From Methanosarcina barkeri 3 (GTDB taxonomy: Archaea > Halobacteriota > Methanosarcinia > Methanosarcinales > Methanosarcinaceae), in contig NZ_CP009517.1 in the NCBI RefSeq assembly GCF_000970305.1, positions 2,480,001-2,544,000 on the forward strand: DNA of 64,000 nt, read 5' to 3'. Both the position numbers and the translations under genes were made by a program. The notes beneath the pieces were generated by a model, which worked only from the letters and a program-made list of their open reading frames with translations, was not told where the DNA came from and did no database searches. Position 1 is the first letter of the stretch, and every line of letters begins with the position of its first letter. Positions 18,431 to 27,835 of the stretch are shown piece by piece.

Positions 18431-19201
18431 TCATCCTATATAGCGCAGGTCTTCTTCAGTAGGTTTGACTTCCTGGAATGCCTGTTGCTCTTCTTTTTCC
18501 TTTAGCTTCTCAAGGATGCTTTCCATTTCCTCGGCCTTTTTCTCAAGAGACTCCATGTTTACCTCAATCCCGAACATTCTACAGAGCACCTTTAGAAGGG
18601 ACTGGGCACTTTTAGGATCCATTAAATATCCGGGTGTCATACCCATAAGGCAGGCAGCATCAATACCTCGCATTTTACTGAAAGCTACGAGCAGGCCTGA
18701 TGCTCCAACTATACCACCGCTGGGTTCGGATTCCCTGAACTCTACCCCATATTCTTTAATTTCTTCGATCAGTTTTGTGTTATTGGCAACCCCAAGGACG
18801 GTTTCCTCATAGGTCAGTTTGCCTGTGGGATACCCTCCGAGCGTGTAAACTCTCTGCACTCCAAACTCTTCTGCAATGTCGAGATAAAGCGAACAGAGTT
18901 CATAGTGTCCCTGCGAAGTTGTACTCTGATGATCTCCTACAAGGAAAAGGATGTCATTCTCTTTTGCTTTTGTGTAGTATATAGTGTTGCTCACAGGACG
19001 GACCGTACAGTCTTTATTGACCAGGACTTGAGGTGGAAAATGCGGAGAATAAACCTCTATTATTTTTTCTGCTCCAAGTTCGTCCACCAGATGCTCTGCC
19101 ACTAACTTGCCTACGAGTCCTACTCCTGGAAGTCCCACTACAAGGATTGGTTTTTTGAGTTCAAGATTTTCTTTCAGGCGGACAAGTGTACTTTGTTGCA
19201 T
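18431..19201 (-). CDS. PAC2 family protein (proteasome assembly chaperone-like, DUF75)
   Basis: A 256-residue protein of the PAC2/PbaB type: LVVGLPGVGLVGKLVAEHLV at the N-terminus, LFLVGDHQSTTSQGHYELC and TLGGYPTGKLTYEETVLG in the middle, then GGIVGASGLL and MTPGYLMDPKSAQSLLKVL. The C-terminus is a charged coiled coil (about residues 215-240). Archaeal relatives bind or chaperone proteasome parts. It lies 9 bp downstream of Nop10 in a translation operon, a common archaeal arrangement. Confidence 0.9.
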   Translation of the reverse strand: MQQSTLVRLKENLELKKPILVVGLPGVGLVGKLVAEHLVDELGAEKIIEVYSPHFPPQVLVNKDCTVRPVSNTIYYTKAKENDILFLVGDHQSTTSQGHYELCSLYLDIAEEFGVQRVYTLGGYPTGKLTYEETVLGVANNTKLIEEIKEYGVEFRESEPSGGIVGASGLLVAFSKMRGIDAACLMGMTPGYLMDPKSAQSLLKVLCRMFGIEVNMESLEKKAEEMESILEKLKEKEEQQAFQEVKPTEEDLRYIG

Positions 19202-19210
19202 AACAATTCC

Positions 19211-19366
19211 TTATCCTTTCTTTGCCATTCTGCGGTACCTGCCATAAGGGTCCTGAGGAGAAAAGCGAACCGGATTTGGGGAGGCAGTTTTTCCCCCGCA
19301 AACCGGACAAATTTCCCTTAAAGTGTACCTACCGCAATTTTTGCATTTGCGGATCTTTTGTCCCAA
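19211..19366 (-). CDS. nop10: rRNA pseudouridylation protein Nop10
   Basis: A 51-residue protein starting at a TTG (19366) that begins 7 nt after the aIF2-alpha stop. It reads MGQKIRKCKNCGRYTLREIC then PVCGGKTASPNPVRFSPQDP and ends YGRYRRMAKKG. The C8-x2-C11 and C20-x2-C23 pairs form the Nop10 zinc ribbon. Nop10 is a core protein of H/ACA guide RNPs that make pseudouridine in rRNA. The gene order aIF2-alpha-Nop10-PAC2 is typical in archaea. The start has no ATG alternative in frame. Confidence 0.95.
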   Translation of the reverse strand: MGQKIRKCKNCGRYTLREICPVCGGKTASPNPVRFSPQDPYGRYRRMAKKG

Positions 19367-19372
19367 AGGGTA

Positions 19373-20179
19373 TCACGCCTTTGCTGATTCGATATGCCGC
19401 TTGAATGTCCCATGTCCGCCAAGTTTGGTAATACTATCAACTGCTGTCTGGGCAGATTTTTTAAGGACTGATTCAGCTTTCTTGTAATCCGGGGCAATTA
19501 CCTTAATTCGGTATCTTGGAGCCCCTGTGTAACTTATTTCGAGCCTTATGTCTTTTCCATCAACGTCACTTATGGAATTTGCAGCACTGAGGGCTTGCTT
19601 TATGACTTCTATGCCGTTTGGAAGGTTACAGGTAAGATCCACATAGCCTGCAATGTCTACAAAAGGCAGTTTGATGTTTTCTCCTGCGATTTTGATTATA
19701 CTTTTTAAGTATTTTTTATTGACTTTGACTGCTTTGAAGGCTCTCTCCCCTTCGATAGCAGCTTCTTCAAAGGCTGAATATGCACTTCCGAACTCTTCTA
19801 CGAGTTTTTCGTGCAAATCTTCCAGGTTACTTTCCTCAGTTTTTGTCTCTTCAGCCACGAACTGGAGCCATTTGGCGGCTTTCTGCTCATTTTTCCATTC
19901 CTGGATTTTAGCGCGCCTCTGGTGTTCGTTTACGTCTTTCAATGAAAGGTCTATATGGCCGCGGGAAGGGTCCACGTTAAGAACCTTACAGACTATCTTC
20001 TGTCCTTCCCTTACGTAGTCCCTGACGTACTTGACCCAGCCTGCTTTAATTTCGGAGATATGGATAAAACCTTCTCTTCCTCCGAACTCCTCAAGCTCGA
20101 CATAGGCTCCGAAATCCGTCACATTCTTTACAGTACAGACAACAAATTCTCCGACTTCGGGCCAGTTATCGTTTCCCAT
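19373..20179 (-). CDS. Translation initiation factor aIF2 subunit alpha
   Basis: A 268-residue protein: S1 RNA-binding domain first (EVGEFVVCTVKNVTDFGAYV to GHIDLSLKDVNEHQRR, about residues 9-85), then the helical domain and the C-terminal alpha/beta domain (RYRIKVIAPDYKKAESVLKK). It is part of the heterotrimer that brings initiator Met-tRNA to the ribosome. An ATG at 20179 preceded by GGTG is chosen over a GTG at 20188. It follows eS27 and precedes Nop10 in a translation operon. Confidence 0.95.
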   Translation of the reverse strand: MGNDNWPEVGEFVVCTVKNVTDFGAYVELEEFGGREGFIHISEIKAGWVKYVRDYVREGQKIVCKVLNVDPSRGHIDLSLKDVNEHQRRAKIQEWKNEQKAAKWLQFVAEETKTEESNLEDLHEKLVEEFGSAYSAFEEAAIEGERAFKAVKVNKKYLKSIIKIAGENIKLPFVDIAGYVDLTCNLPNGIEVIKQALSAANSISDVDGKDIRLEISYTGAPRYRIKVIAPDYKKAESVLKKSAQTAVDSITKLGGHGTFKRHIESAKA

Positions 20180-20252
20180 TCGCACCACTTCTCAAGTTTT
20201 ATCTCTTTATTACGTGTTACTCTAGTGCTGTAAAGTGCTTTTATCTGTTTGG

Positions 20253-21222
<970 letters not shown>

Positions 21223-21945
21223 TTAGTTCCTTCTGGGAAATTGGTCTTTTCCAGTGTCATCCTGCCCGACAATCAGTTTAGCTGCATTTCGCTTTATCAG
21301 CCCTGTAGCGTTGAGCTGCGGCAAAACAACGACTTCTTCGGCACTGACAGTATAGTTTCGGCCGTCTGTACCTGTGAAGGTCGGCAGATCTTTCAGTATT
21401 CGGACAACAACGTATTCATCATTTATATTGTTTTTGTCTGGGACTATTCCTGTTTCCCCTCTAGCTGCAATAACGGGAATACCCATTTTTGATTCCGGTT
21501 CTCCTTTAAAACCGGCAGGGATTTGCCTTTCCACAATTTCAGGCCAGACTGTGGTATTCTCGGAACCAGGGTACAGGATAGGACCTAAAAGTTCGGTTTT
21601 TGCGGCTTTAATTCCCTGCAGTACAAGATCATAAAGTCTCTTTTCCACAGGAAGTAATTTTTCGATGTCCTTTGAAATAGGTTTATTTGCATTAGACTGA
21701 ATTGTTGCCCTGGTTATAACTTTTCCTATCCGTTTCATGAAGATAGTCTCAAGGTCCGAAAGTGCTCTTTCATGTTCATCATGGAGCATCTTGAACTCAG
21801 GAGAACGGGAATTGCCTAATTTTTCAATTTCTTCTTCAAGCTTCCGGACATATTTCTCAGCCTCCAGGTAAAAATCAGCCGGAATTGTCTTTATTGTCTG
21901 GTTTTTTTCCTTATACAGGACCTGGCTGATTTCTTCTATGTCCAT
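21223..21945 (-). CDS. GINS complex protein (Gins15/51 type)
   Basis: A 240-residue protein: an N-terminal helical A-domain (LYKEKNQTIKTIPADFYLEAEKYV and KMLHDEHERALSDLETIFMKR) and a small C-terminal beta B-domain (EYVVVRILKDLPTFTGTDGRNYTV then EEVVVLPQLNATGLIKRNAAKLI). The A-before-B order marks the Gins51 class. GINS links MCM and Cdc45/GAN in the replicative helicase. It overlaps the 3' end of priS by about 35 bp, a frequent archaeal pairing. Confidence 0.93.
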   Translation of the reverse strand: MDIEEISQVLYKEKNQTIKTIPADFYLEAEKYVRKLEEEIEKLGNSRSPEFKMLHDEHERALSDLETIFMKRIGKVITRATIQSNANKPISKDIEKLLPVEKRLYDLVLQGIKAAKTELLGPILYPGSENTTVWPEIVERQIPAGFKGEPESKMGIPVIAARGETGIVPDKNNINDEYVVVRILKDLPTFTGTDGRNYTVSAEEVVVLPQLNATGLIKRNAAKLIVGQDDTGKDQFPRRN

Positions 21946-23155
21946 ATTCAGCAACACCTCTACAAATTAAGTACACTGCTGCATACTCAGGAACTTCCTG
22001 TATGCCCTCTTCTACTTTTAAGTCCTTGCCCTTTAACTGCACCGAGAAAGGTTTTATAACTGTTACCTTTACCGGTCTTTCGCCAAAGACAACAGCATCG
22101 GTAAGCGGGTCAAACTTCTCTAACTCGGACAAGGCAAGTTTCTTTACCAGCATCCCTGACCCGCCGTGCAATGAGCCCGGCACTCGTATCAAACGTTTGA
22201 TATCCGCGGTCACTGGTTCGTCAACGCTGGCTCCGAATCTGTGCAGGAAATCTTCAACAGACTCTCTCATAAAATAGGCAGCAATATCTTTAAAGTTTCT
22301 GACGTCAAAATCAAGCCTTCCTTTCTCCAGGATATCCTTTAAGCCATTTTCACTGTTCGAAAGGCTTATTAATTTTTTTACTGTAGTGTCTCCGACTTTC
22401 TCGTATTTGCGAAGTTCGGGAAACATATCTTTTTTGTACCTTTTTCCGCATTCGGCTTTCATATAATCCGTAAGATAGAGAGCAATCCTTCTTCCCCAGC
22501 CCGAGTCGTGTCCCACAAGTGTGCATTTCAAAGGCACATTTTTCATTCCTTTAAATATCTTTGAGCCAGTTCCGAATTCTCCATCCATAGGGACTTCTTT
22601 GAAAAAGTATTTAAAATCAAGATCTCTGCCGCTAAGATAATTTACGATTTCCCTTCTTTCAGCACTTCCAAGCTTCAGGACTTTTGGGCTTCTGACATGG
22701 AAATGATACCCTCTTCCTCCGGAGAATACCAGCTCAATTTCCTGCTCCGAAAACCCGAAATCGTCTAAAAGGAAATCCATAAGCTTGAAAGTTTCCTTCT
22801 TTACAAGCTCCAGCATATCCGCATAGTTTTTTGGAGCATCTGGCAGGTGGTCTGCATCAAGGTCAAAAATCAATTCAGCTCCTAACCAGTTCTTCTCATT
22901 CATTTTCCGCGCGTCAGGGTATTCGTAATATGCAGTTGAATTGTAAACATGCGCAGGAGCCATGCCGTAAAGATAGTCAAGAGTTTCACCAGGTGAGCCG
23001 AAAGCCTTGTGCCTGTGCATCATCTTATCAGGCATATCGTCAAAGAAGATAAAAGCCCATTCTCTATTAGGCAAGTGGTCAGGAAGGCCTATTTCGGCAT
23101 TTTTGTAATAGTTCTGGAAGCGAGTTTTCAAAAAGCGGGCAGTTCGATTGTCCAT
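21911..23155 (-). CDS. priS: DNA primase small (catalytic) subunit PriS
   Basis: A 414-residue archaeo-eukaryotic primase. The catalytic acids lie in LIFDLDADHLP (D98, D100). The block VFSGGRGYHFHVRSPKV (about 165-180) and ERPVKVTVIKPF near the C-terminus are family signatures. It makes primers for DNA replication with PriL, which is not in the window. The last ~12 codons overlap gins, so the two are translationally coupled. Confidence 0.97.
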   Translation of the reverse strand: MDNRTARFLKTRFQNYYKNAEIGLPDHLPNREWAFIFFDDMPDKMMHRHKAFGSPGETLDYLYGMAPAHVYNSTAYYEYPDARKMNEKNWLGAELIFDLDADHLPDAPKNYADMLELVKKETFKLMDFLLDDFGFSEQEIELVFSGGRGYHFHVRSPKVLKLGSAERREIVNYLSGRDLDFKYFFKEVPMDGEFGTGSKIFKGMKNVPLKCTLVGHDSGWGRRIALYLTDYMKAECGKRYKKDMFPELRKYEKVGDTTVKKLISLSNSENGLKDILEKGRLDFDVRNFKDIAAYFMRESVEDFLHRFGASVDEPVTADIKRLIRVPGSLHGGSGMLVKKLALSELEKFDPLTDAVVFGERPVKVTVIKPFSVQLKGKDLKVEEGIQEVPEYAAVYLICRGVAEYGHRRNQPGPV

Positions 23156-23640
23156 AATTTCAGGGCTTCTGGGGGTTTTGGATCTTAATTTATTGATTCT
23201 TATGAGAGCATAGATTAGAGATTCTGACCATTTACGGAGGTAGAGACTATGACCATGATTATGGTTAAGGAAGTCTGATCAGATTATAGTTTAAGGATTA
23301 TGACTGGAAGTTCTGACCCGGATTATAGTTTAGTAATTCAATCAAGGGTATTATAGCTAAGGGTATTATAGCTTAAGGATTTTAATCGGTCTTGTCCAAT
23401 GTTTTCGATGGGGGATTTTAATTAATTTTTCGATTTGGGATTTTTTAACTTTGATAACTGATTTAATAAGAAATTCTGGCTGGGTTTTCCTATGAGAAAT
23501 CAATCTCATATTTTACTTTTGGTTATATGAGTTTTTTTAAAAACGTTTAACAGTCTATTTAAGTTTAAATAATTCTTTATTATGATGGGATAAGTAAAGA
23601 CTTTCAATCCAGGTATTTTATGGCAGTAAAGTTTAATTTC
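23156..23640. other. Intergenic region upstream of priS
   Basis: AT-rich DNA with short irregular repeats of GGATTATAG, AAGGGTATTATAGCT and AAGGATTTTAAT-like words (about 23270-23390). No ORF is credible. Confidence 0.5.
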
Positions 23641-23649
23641 AACCGAAAA

Positions 23650-23925
23650 AACAATATGCAACAACAATATCAACAACAATATCAACAACAATATCAATAA
23701 CAGTATCAATAGCAGTATCAATAGCAGTATCAACAAACGTACTAGCGACAATATACAACAATCGTATCAACAGCAGTATCAACAATATCAACAACAATAT
23801 CAATAACAGTATCAATAGCAGTATCAATAGCAGTATCAACAAACGTACTAGCGACAATATACAACAATCGTATCAACAGCAGTATCAACAATATCAACAA
23901 CAATATCAACAATTGTGTCTACAAC
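23650..23925. repeat. 12-bp minisatellite with 106-bp higher-order duplication
   Basis: Tandem units of the form ATCAACAACAAT, with drift to ATCAATAGCAGT, fill about 270 bp. A 106-bp block containing AACAAACGTACTAGCGACAA is itself duplicated (copies start near 23701 and 23807). ORFs across it read as Ile/Leu repeats and are not genes. It lies just upstream of the FGE-like gene. Confidence 0.85.
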
Positions 23926-24073
23926 TGTATTGAAAAACGGAAATTGGCAAATGAAAATTTTAAAAACGAAAAAAAACAAGAACTAAAAGTGAAAATAGAC
24001 AAGCAATAACCTAAAATAGAAATCTAAAAGTAAAAACGGACAACCTTTAAATTATAACCAAGGAGTGGGGCTT

Positions 24074-24889
24074 TTGGGAAATAAACTGAGTATTAAAAAT
24101 TACATTAATACGGTTCGATACTACCTGAAAACTGAGGAAAATGAAGAATCATCTATCCTTGAACTGACTGATAATCCGGATGATACTAAAACCTTTATCA
24201 GCTCTTTTACAGGGATGCAATTTGTACTGATTCCGGCTGGCGAATTCGATATGGGATCGCCTTTAGAAGAAAAGGACAGATCAGACTCCGAATCTCCGGT
24301 TCATAAAGTAAAAATTAACACCTCTTTTTATCTGGGTAAAGCGGCTGTCACACAAAGGCAGTGGAAAAAAGTAATGGGCAGCAATCCTGCATACTGCAAG
24401 GGTGAAGATCACCCTGTTGAGATGGTTTCCTGGAGAGACGTTCAGGAGTTTATTACAAAGCTGAATGAAAAGGAAGAAACTGACAAATACCGCTTACCCT
24501 CAGAAGCAGAATGGGAATACGCTTGCCGTGCCGGCACACAAACCAGGTGCTTCTTTGGTGAGGATGAGTCAAAACTAGATGAGTATGTCTGGCATGCCGG
24601 AAATGCCGGCAATAAGACTCATGTAATTGGTTGCAAGAAACCAAACCCCTGGGGACTTTATGACATTAACGGAAATGTCTGGGAATGGGTGCAGGACGAG
24701 TGGCACGAAAATTACAATGGAGCCCCTTTGGATGGGAGCGCGTGGGAAGATGGAAGTAGCCCTGACCATATTTCTCGTGGGTGCAGCTGGCTCTGCGATA
24801 CATGGTTCTGTCGTTCATCCGGTCGTTTCAGGCGCAAAACCGAGAATCGACTTGCCAATCTTGGTTTTCGTCTGGTGAGGAAATTATAA
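24074..24889 (+). CDS. Formylglycine-generating-enzyme (FGE/SUMF1)-like protein
   Basis: About 271 residues. After a ~45-residue variable head comes a complete FGE-sulfatase domain: TGMQFVLIPAGEFDMGS, HKVKINTSFYLGKAAVTQRQW, YRLPSEAEWEYACRAGTQT, NPWGLYDINGNVWEWVQDEW and a final NLGFRLVRKL. In the C-terminal loop a C-x4-C pair (C241 and C246, LCDTWFC) matches the two catalytic cysteines of true FGE. Most prokaryotic FGE-like domains lack the first. The TTG at 24074 is preferred, as AGGAG ends 8 nt before it; a GTG at 24065 is possible. Together with the caspase fragment downstream it resembles conflict-system modules. Confidence 0.85.
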   Translation: MGNKLSIKNYINTVRYYLKTEENEESSILELTDNPDDTKTFISSFTGMQFVLIPAGEFDMGSPLEEKDRSDSESPVHKVKINTSFYLGKAAVTQRQWKKVMGSNPAYCKGEDHPVEMVSWRDVQEFITKLNEKEETDKYRLPSEAEWEYACRAGTQTRCFFGEDESKLDEYVWHAGNAGNKTHVIGCKKPNPWGLYDINGNVWEWVQDEWHENYNGAPLDGSAWEDGSSPDHISRGCSWLCDTWFCRSSGRFRRKTENRLANLGFRLVRKL

Positions 24890-24892
24890 CTT

Positions 24893-25020
24893 TCTTCTTT
24901 AAGGGAATTCTGATTTTCTTCTTTAAGGGAATTCTGATTTTCTTCTTTAAAGGAATTCTGATTTTCTTCTTTAAGGGAATTCTGATTTTCTTCTTTAAGG
25001 AAATTATGATCCTCTTCCTT
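24893..25020. repeat. 24-bp tandem repeat after FGE-like gene
   Basis: Five to six copies of a 24-bp unit (core TTCTTCTTTAAGGGAATTCT) directly follow the stop codon, the last copies decaying. The period is a multiple of three, but the repeat lies outside the gene. Confidence 0.85.
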
Positions 25021-25165
25021 AAGCTAATTATAATTTTTATACAATTAATGCTTAAACCTTCAAATTATCTTCAAAATTTTTGAGGAACCTCCACTTTTTT
25101 CGAGCTTCTTATTTCTTACAAAACAAAAATCTTAAATCATATATCCCCTAAAGAAAACCTAAGTC

Positions 25166-25621
25166 TTAGATTGTGGAACAGTTGGTGGTAGAATACAGCA
25201 AGTTCTCGATAAGTCTAATTTCTCTATTGTACTCACGTCTGAAGACGTTGAAGCTTCTTCGGAACATTGGCAGGAGCAGTGCTGTCAGCTATACAGTTCA
25301 ATTTGCACGAGTATACCTGACGGCTGGATCGAGCCTTTAAAATCAAATTGTTCTGAAGGAGAAAAAGCTGATCTGGCAACTATTTTCAGCACACTTGCAG
25401 TTTTCGGCATAACCGGAAAGGTTTTTGCAGAGGTTATTCTTGAAGCAATGAAAACCTGGCTGGAGTACAGGCCAACTGCCGAAATCGAACTAAAGTGCCC
25501 TGACGGAAACACGGTTAAAATTTCCAAATTGCCTCTTACAGAATTATCTAAATTTTTTGAAGAAAACCCGCAACTATCAGTCTGCGAAGGTCTGAGTAAT
25601 TTCATGAGCTCTAATAAATAA
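25166..25621 (+). pseudogene. EACC1-like effector-associated protein, start missing
   Basis: An open frame of 151 codons follows an in-frame TAA and has no acceptable start before codon 106 (an internal Met). The second half, TLAVFGITGKVFAEVILEAM, then TWLEYRPTAEIELKCPDGNT and VKISKLPLTELSKFFEENP, resembles the effector-associated constant component EACC1 (helix, WL-x-R, beta strand with DG). Such proteins sit next to caspase-like or trypsin-like proteases in conflict systems. The caspase gene starts 16 bp downstream. The gene has probably lost its 5' end. Family match is from memory of the pattern. Confidence 0.45.
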
Positions 25622-25637
25622 ATCGCGCATTAGCATC

Positions 25638-26019
25638 ATGACTGGCAAAAGAGTCGGGCTTGTTATTGGAAATAATTATCCAGATTCTGATAAACAACTG
25701 AGGTTTGCAGTAGCTGATGCTCTCGCAATGAAGGAGGTTCTGCTGAATAAGGATATTTGTGGGTTTGATGAAGTCGAAGAATCAATAGATGATACCTTGT
25801 TAGACGCAAGGATCAAAATTGAAAAAATACTGAAGAATGCAAACCGTGACGACCTTGTTTTCATTTACTTTTCCGGCCATGGGAAAAAACATCTGGACAA
25901 TGGGTTACGTTTGCTGTTTAAGGATGCTAGAGAAGATTACCCTCTGGCAACGTCGTTGAATTTTGATTACATCAATAGGTGCATGAAATATCCATCACTT
26001 AAATCAGTTATTACCTAAG
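25638..26019 (+). pseudogene. Caspase-like (peptidase C14) protease, truncated by mobile element
   Basis: The first 126 residues of a prokaryotic caspase: GKRVGLVIGNNYPDSDKQLR, FAVADALAMKEVLL, then DLVFIYFSGHGKK with catalytic H81. The catalytic Cys normally lies 40-60 residues later in a DxCxSG motif. Here the frame ends at a TAA (26016-26018) formed inside the terminal repeat of an inserted element at 26014. No continuation is seen after the element. An EACC1-like gene precedes it by 16 bp. Confidence 0.75.
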
Positions 26020-26406
26020 TTTGACAGTTAGATAAAAATAAGTGCTCTTTCTTTTGTTTTATTCGGTTCAATAATATAAAAACAAAAATAAGAGCATTTC
26101 CAAGTATTCCCAACAAGAATATATGTGTTTCTATCGGGTCTATGCTTGCTGTCCAATACTTTTATGAAAAACTTAATTTCTCGGGTATTTTTAGCAAGCA
26201 TAAAAGTCGGGGTTTAGATCTCAATAGCTTATTAATAGGCTTGGTGAGCTACAAGCTCACCGAGAATTTTAATATTAAAGAAGCTGGTAAGGTTAAACCA
26301 GGAAGAAATTGTAAAATTAGATGAATTAATAAATTGTGTCAAATTGATTTGAGCTAAAAATGGGATAGACTGACAATATCAATTAGTGGATACTGTCAAA
26401 CTTAGG
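26014..26406. mobile_element. Deleted IS copy (MITE) with perfect 15-bp inverted ends
   Basis: A 393-bp element bounded by CCTAAGTTTGACAGT (26014-26028) and ACTGTCAAACTTAGG (26392-26406). It keeps an N-terminal transposase piece, 26142-26324 (FYEKLNFSGIFSKHKSRGLD then LNSLLIGLVSYKLTENF), as in IS1634-like transposases, but the catalytic part is deleted. No clear target duplication is visible. It terminates the caspase gene. Confidence 0.8.
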
Positions 26407-26586
26407 ATATATAACTTTTTTGGCCAAATAATCGCACGACCAAAAATTAAGGAATTTACTTCAAGCAAAATAAGTATGAAAATTGTATTGTTAATCGACT
26501 TGATCGAAAAATTTACAAACAATGGGTGAAAATAAATTCATGGAGTTCAAGAGTTTTCCAAGACCAACTTAACTCCATAATATACG
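26407..26586. other. Short gap after the MITE
   Basis: AT-rich sequence; no trace of the missing caspase C-terminus is recognised here. Confidence 0.4.
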
Positions 26587-26649
26587 CCCAAGAGGCATGA
26601 TTAAGTTAACTTTGCATATATTAAAGTTTACCTAATTCTGCCTCCTGGG
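26587..26649 (+). promoter_or_regulatory. Long imperfect hairpin before the phospholipase-like gene
   Basis: Outer arms CCCAAGAGGCA (26587-26597) and TGCCTCCTGGG (26639-26649) pair with one mismatch. Inner arms TTAAGTTAACTTT (26601-26613) and AAAGTTTACCTAA (26623-26635) continue the stem with two mismatches. The loop is about 9 nt. It ends 10 nt before the AGGAG Shine-Dalgarno of the next gene, so it could be a leader RNA switch or a small inverted-repeat element. Confidence 0.5.
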
Positions 26650-26671
26650 TAAAATAAACAGGAGTGAATAA

Positions 26672-27835
26672 ATGATAAAAAAATTTAGAGCCGGAATTTT
26701 GCTTGTGACAATATTTTTGGCGAGTTTTGTTCTTGTACCAGCTACGAGTGCGGCTGCCGAGGATGCAAGTGTAAACAATTTCTCTGATAGTGAGGTTGAA
26801 ACTTACGGCATCGATGGGCTAACTCCCCAACAGGTAGAAGAAATAGAATCTGAAATCAACCGTATAAGGGACATGCCAGATATTGTCAACAACTGCCCTT
26901 ATATGCCTCTGCTTGTGGCCACTGACGAGCAAAAAGAGATTTTCTTAGGGTATATAGACAATTTATCAGTCTCGAACTCTGAGAAAAAGGAAATGAAAAA
27001 AGAATTGAAAGATATTTGGAGTCGTGTTCCAGACAAAATCACGGAAAAAGATTATCTAGTGATAGAAAAAATCGGAAAGGCAATAACTACACATGTTGAA
27101 GAGACATATTGGGCAGACGATCAAAGTGTTAGATGGATGTCATATGCACACCGTAATTTAATTTCTGCCGGTGTCAATTTGGTTTATGGAAATCCTACTT
27201 GGGCAGGCTGGGCTTATAATACTGCTATGGATCCTGATACCACTATCGATACAGGTTCAATCTCTGTCTATGTACCTACTCCATTGGGTTTTGTACCTAT
27301 TTCGCTTCCTAAAAAATGTTACTACCATTATTATAACCCGGATCTCAGTTTCGGGGGAGCTCCAGGGAAATGTTCTTCTTACGCAGCACAAGCAAAAACA
27401 TATTATGGGAATCAGGAATACCAAAATGCTTTTGGAACCCTTGGAATAGCCAGCCACTATCTTTCAGATGTAGCGCAGCCAATGCACTCGGGTGGAGAAC
27501 TAGGGTCGCTTGTGGATTATTTGCAAAATTGGGATATTACTTACCATATCAGATACGAACAATATGTGAACAATAATTGGAACACTGGACGTAATTTTGG
27601 AAGATGGGTTACTCAAAACACCAATGTAAATACTGTAACCGACCCCGCTGAAGCAGTAAGATCCATGGCAGCATATAGTAATCCTTACTCCTCTTTATTA
27701 TGGGACGAAATTTATGCTCATCCAAACTTTGATGTACCAGGTCAAGATACGACATATATACAGTACGTAACGATAATTATGAATCAGGAGGCAGCAAAGT
27801 ATAATGCAGGTCTAGCAGAGTATATAAGTAGTTAA
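26672..27835 (+). CDS. Secreted zinc-dependent phospholipase C-like protein
   Basis: A 387-residue protein with a signal peptide (residues 1-29, ending ATSAAAE). The segment AFGTLGIASHYLSDVAQPMH (about 253-272) matches the metal site of zinc phospholipase C/S1-P1 nuclease enzymes. A further His is in DQSVRWMSYAHRNLI. A GGAGTG Shine-Dalgarno precedes the ATG by 6 nt. The protein should act outside the membrane on phospholipid or phosphodiester substrates; which one is unknown. It stands behind a leader hairpin and close to the broken caspase module. Confidence 0.75.
   Translation: MIKKFRAGILLVTIFLASFVLVPATSAAAEDASVNNFSDSEVETYGIDGLTPQQVEEIESEINRIRDMPDIVNNCPYMPLLVATDEQKEIFLGYIDNLSVSNSEKKEMKKELKDIWSRVPDKITEKDYLVIEKIGKAITTHVEETYWADDQSVRWMSYAHRNLISAGVNLVYGNPTWAGWAYNTAMDPDTTIDTGSISVYVPTPLGFVPISLPKKCYYHYYNPDLSFGGAPGKCSSYAAQAKTYYGNQEYQNAFGTLGIASHYLSDVAQPMHSGGELGSLVDYLQNWDITYHIRYEQYVNNNWNTGRNFGRWVTQNTNVNTVTDPAEAVRSMAAYSNPYSSLLWDEIYAHPNFDVPGQDTTYIQYVTIIMNQEAAKYNAGLAEYISS

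Noticed and set aside
19222-19404. 60-codon plus-strand ORF
   Set aside because: Shadow of the minus-strand Nop10 gene.
23506-23857. Leu/Ile-rich ORFs that look like membrane helices
   Set aside because: They read through the 12-bp minisatellite in the minus strand.
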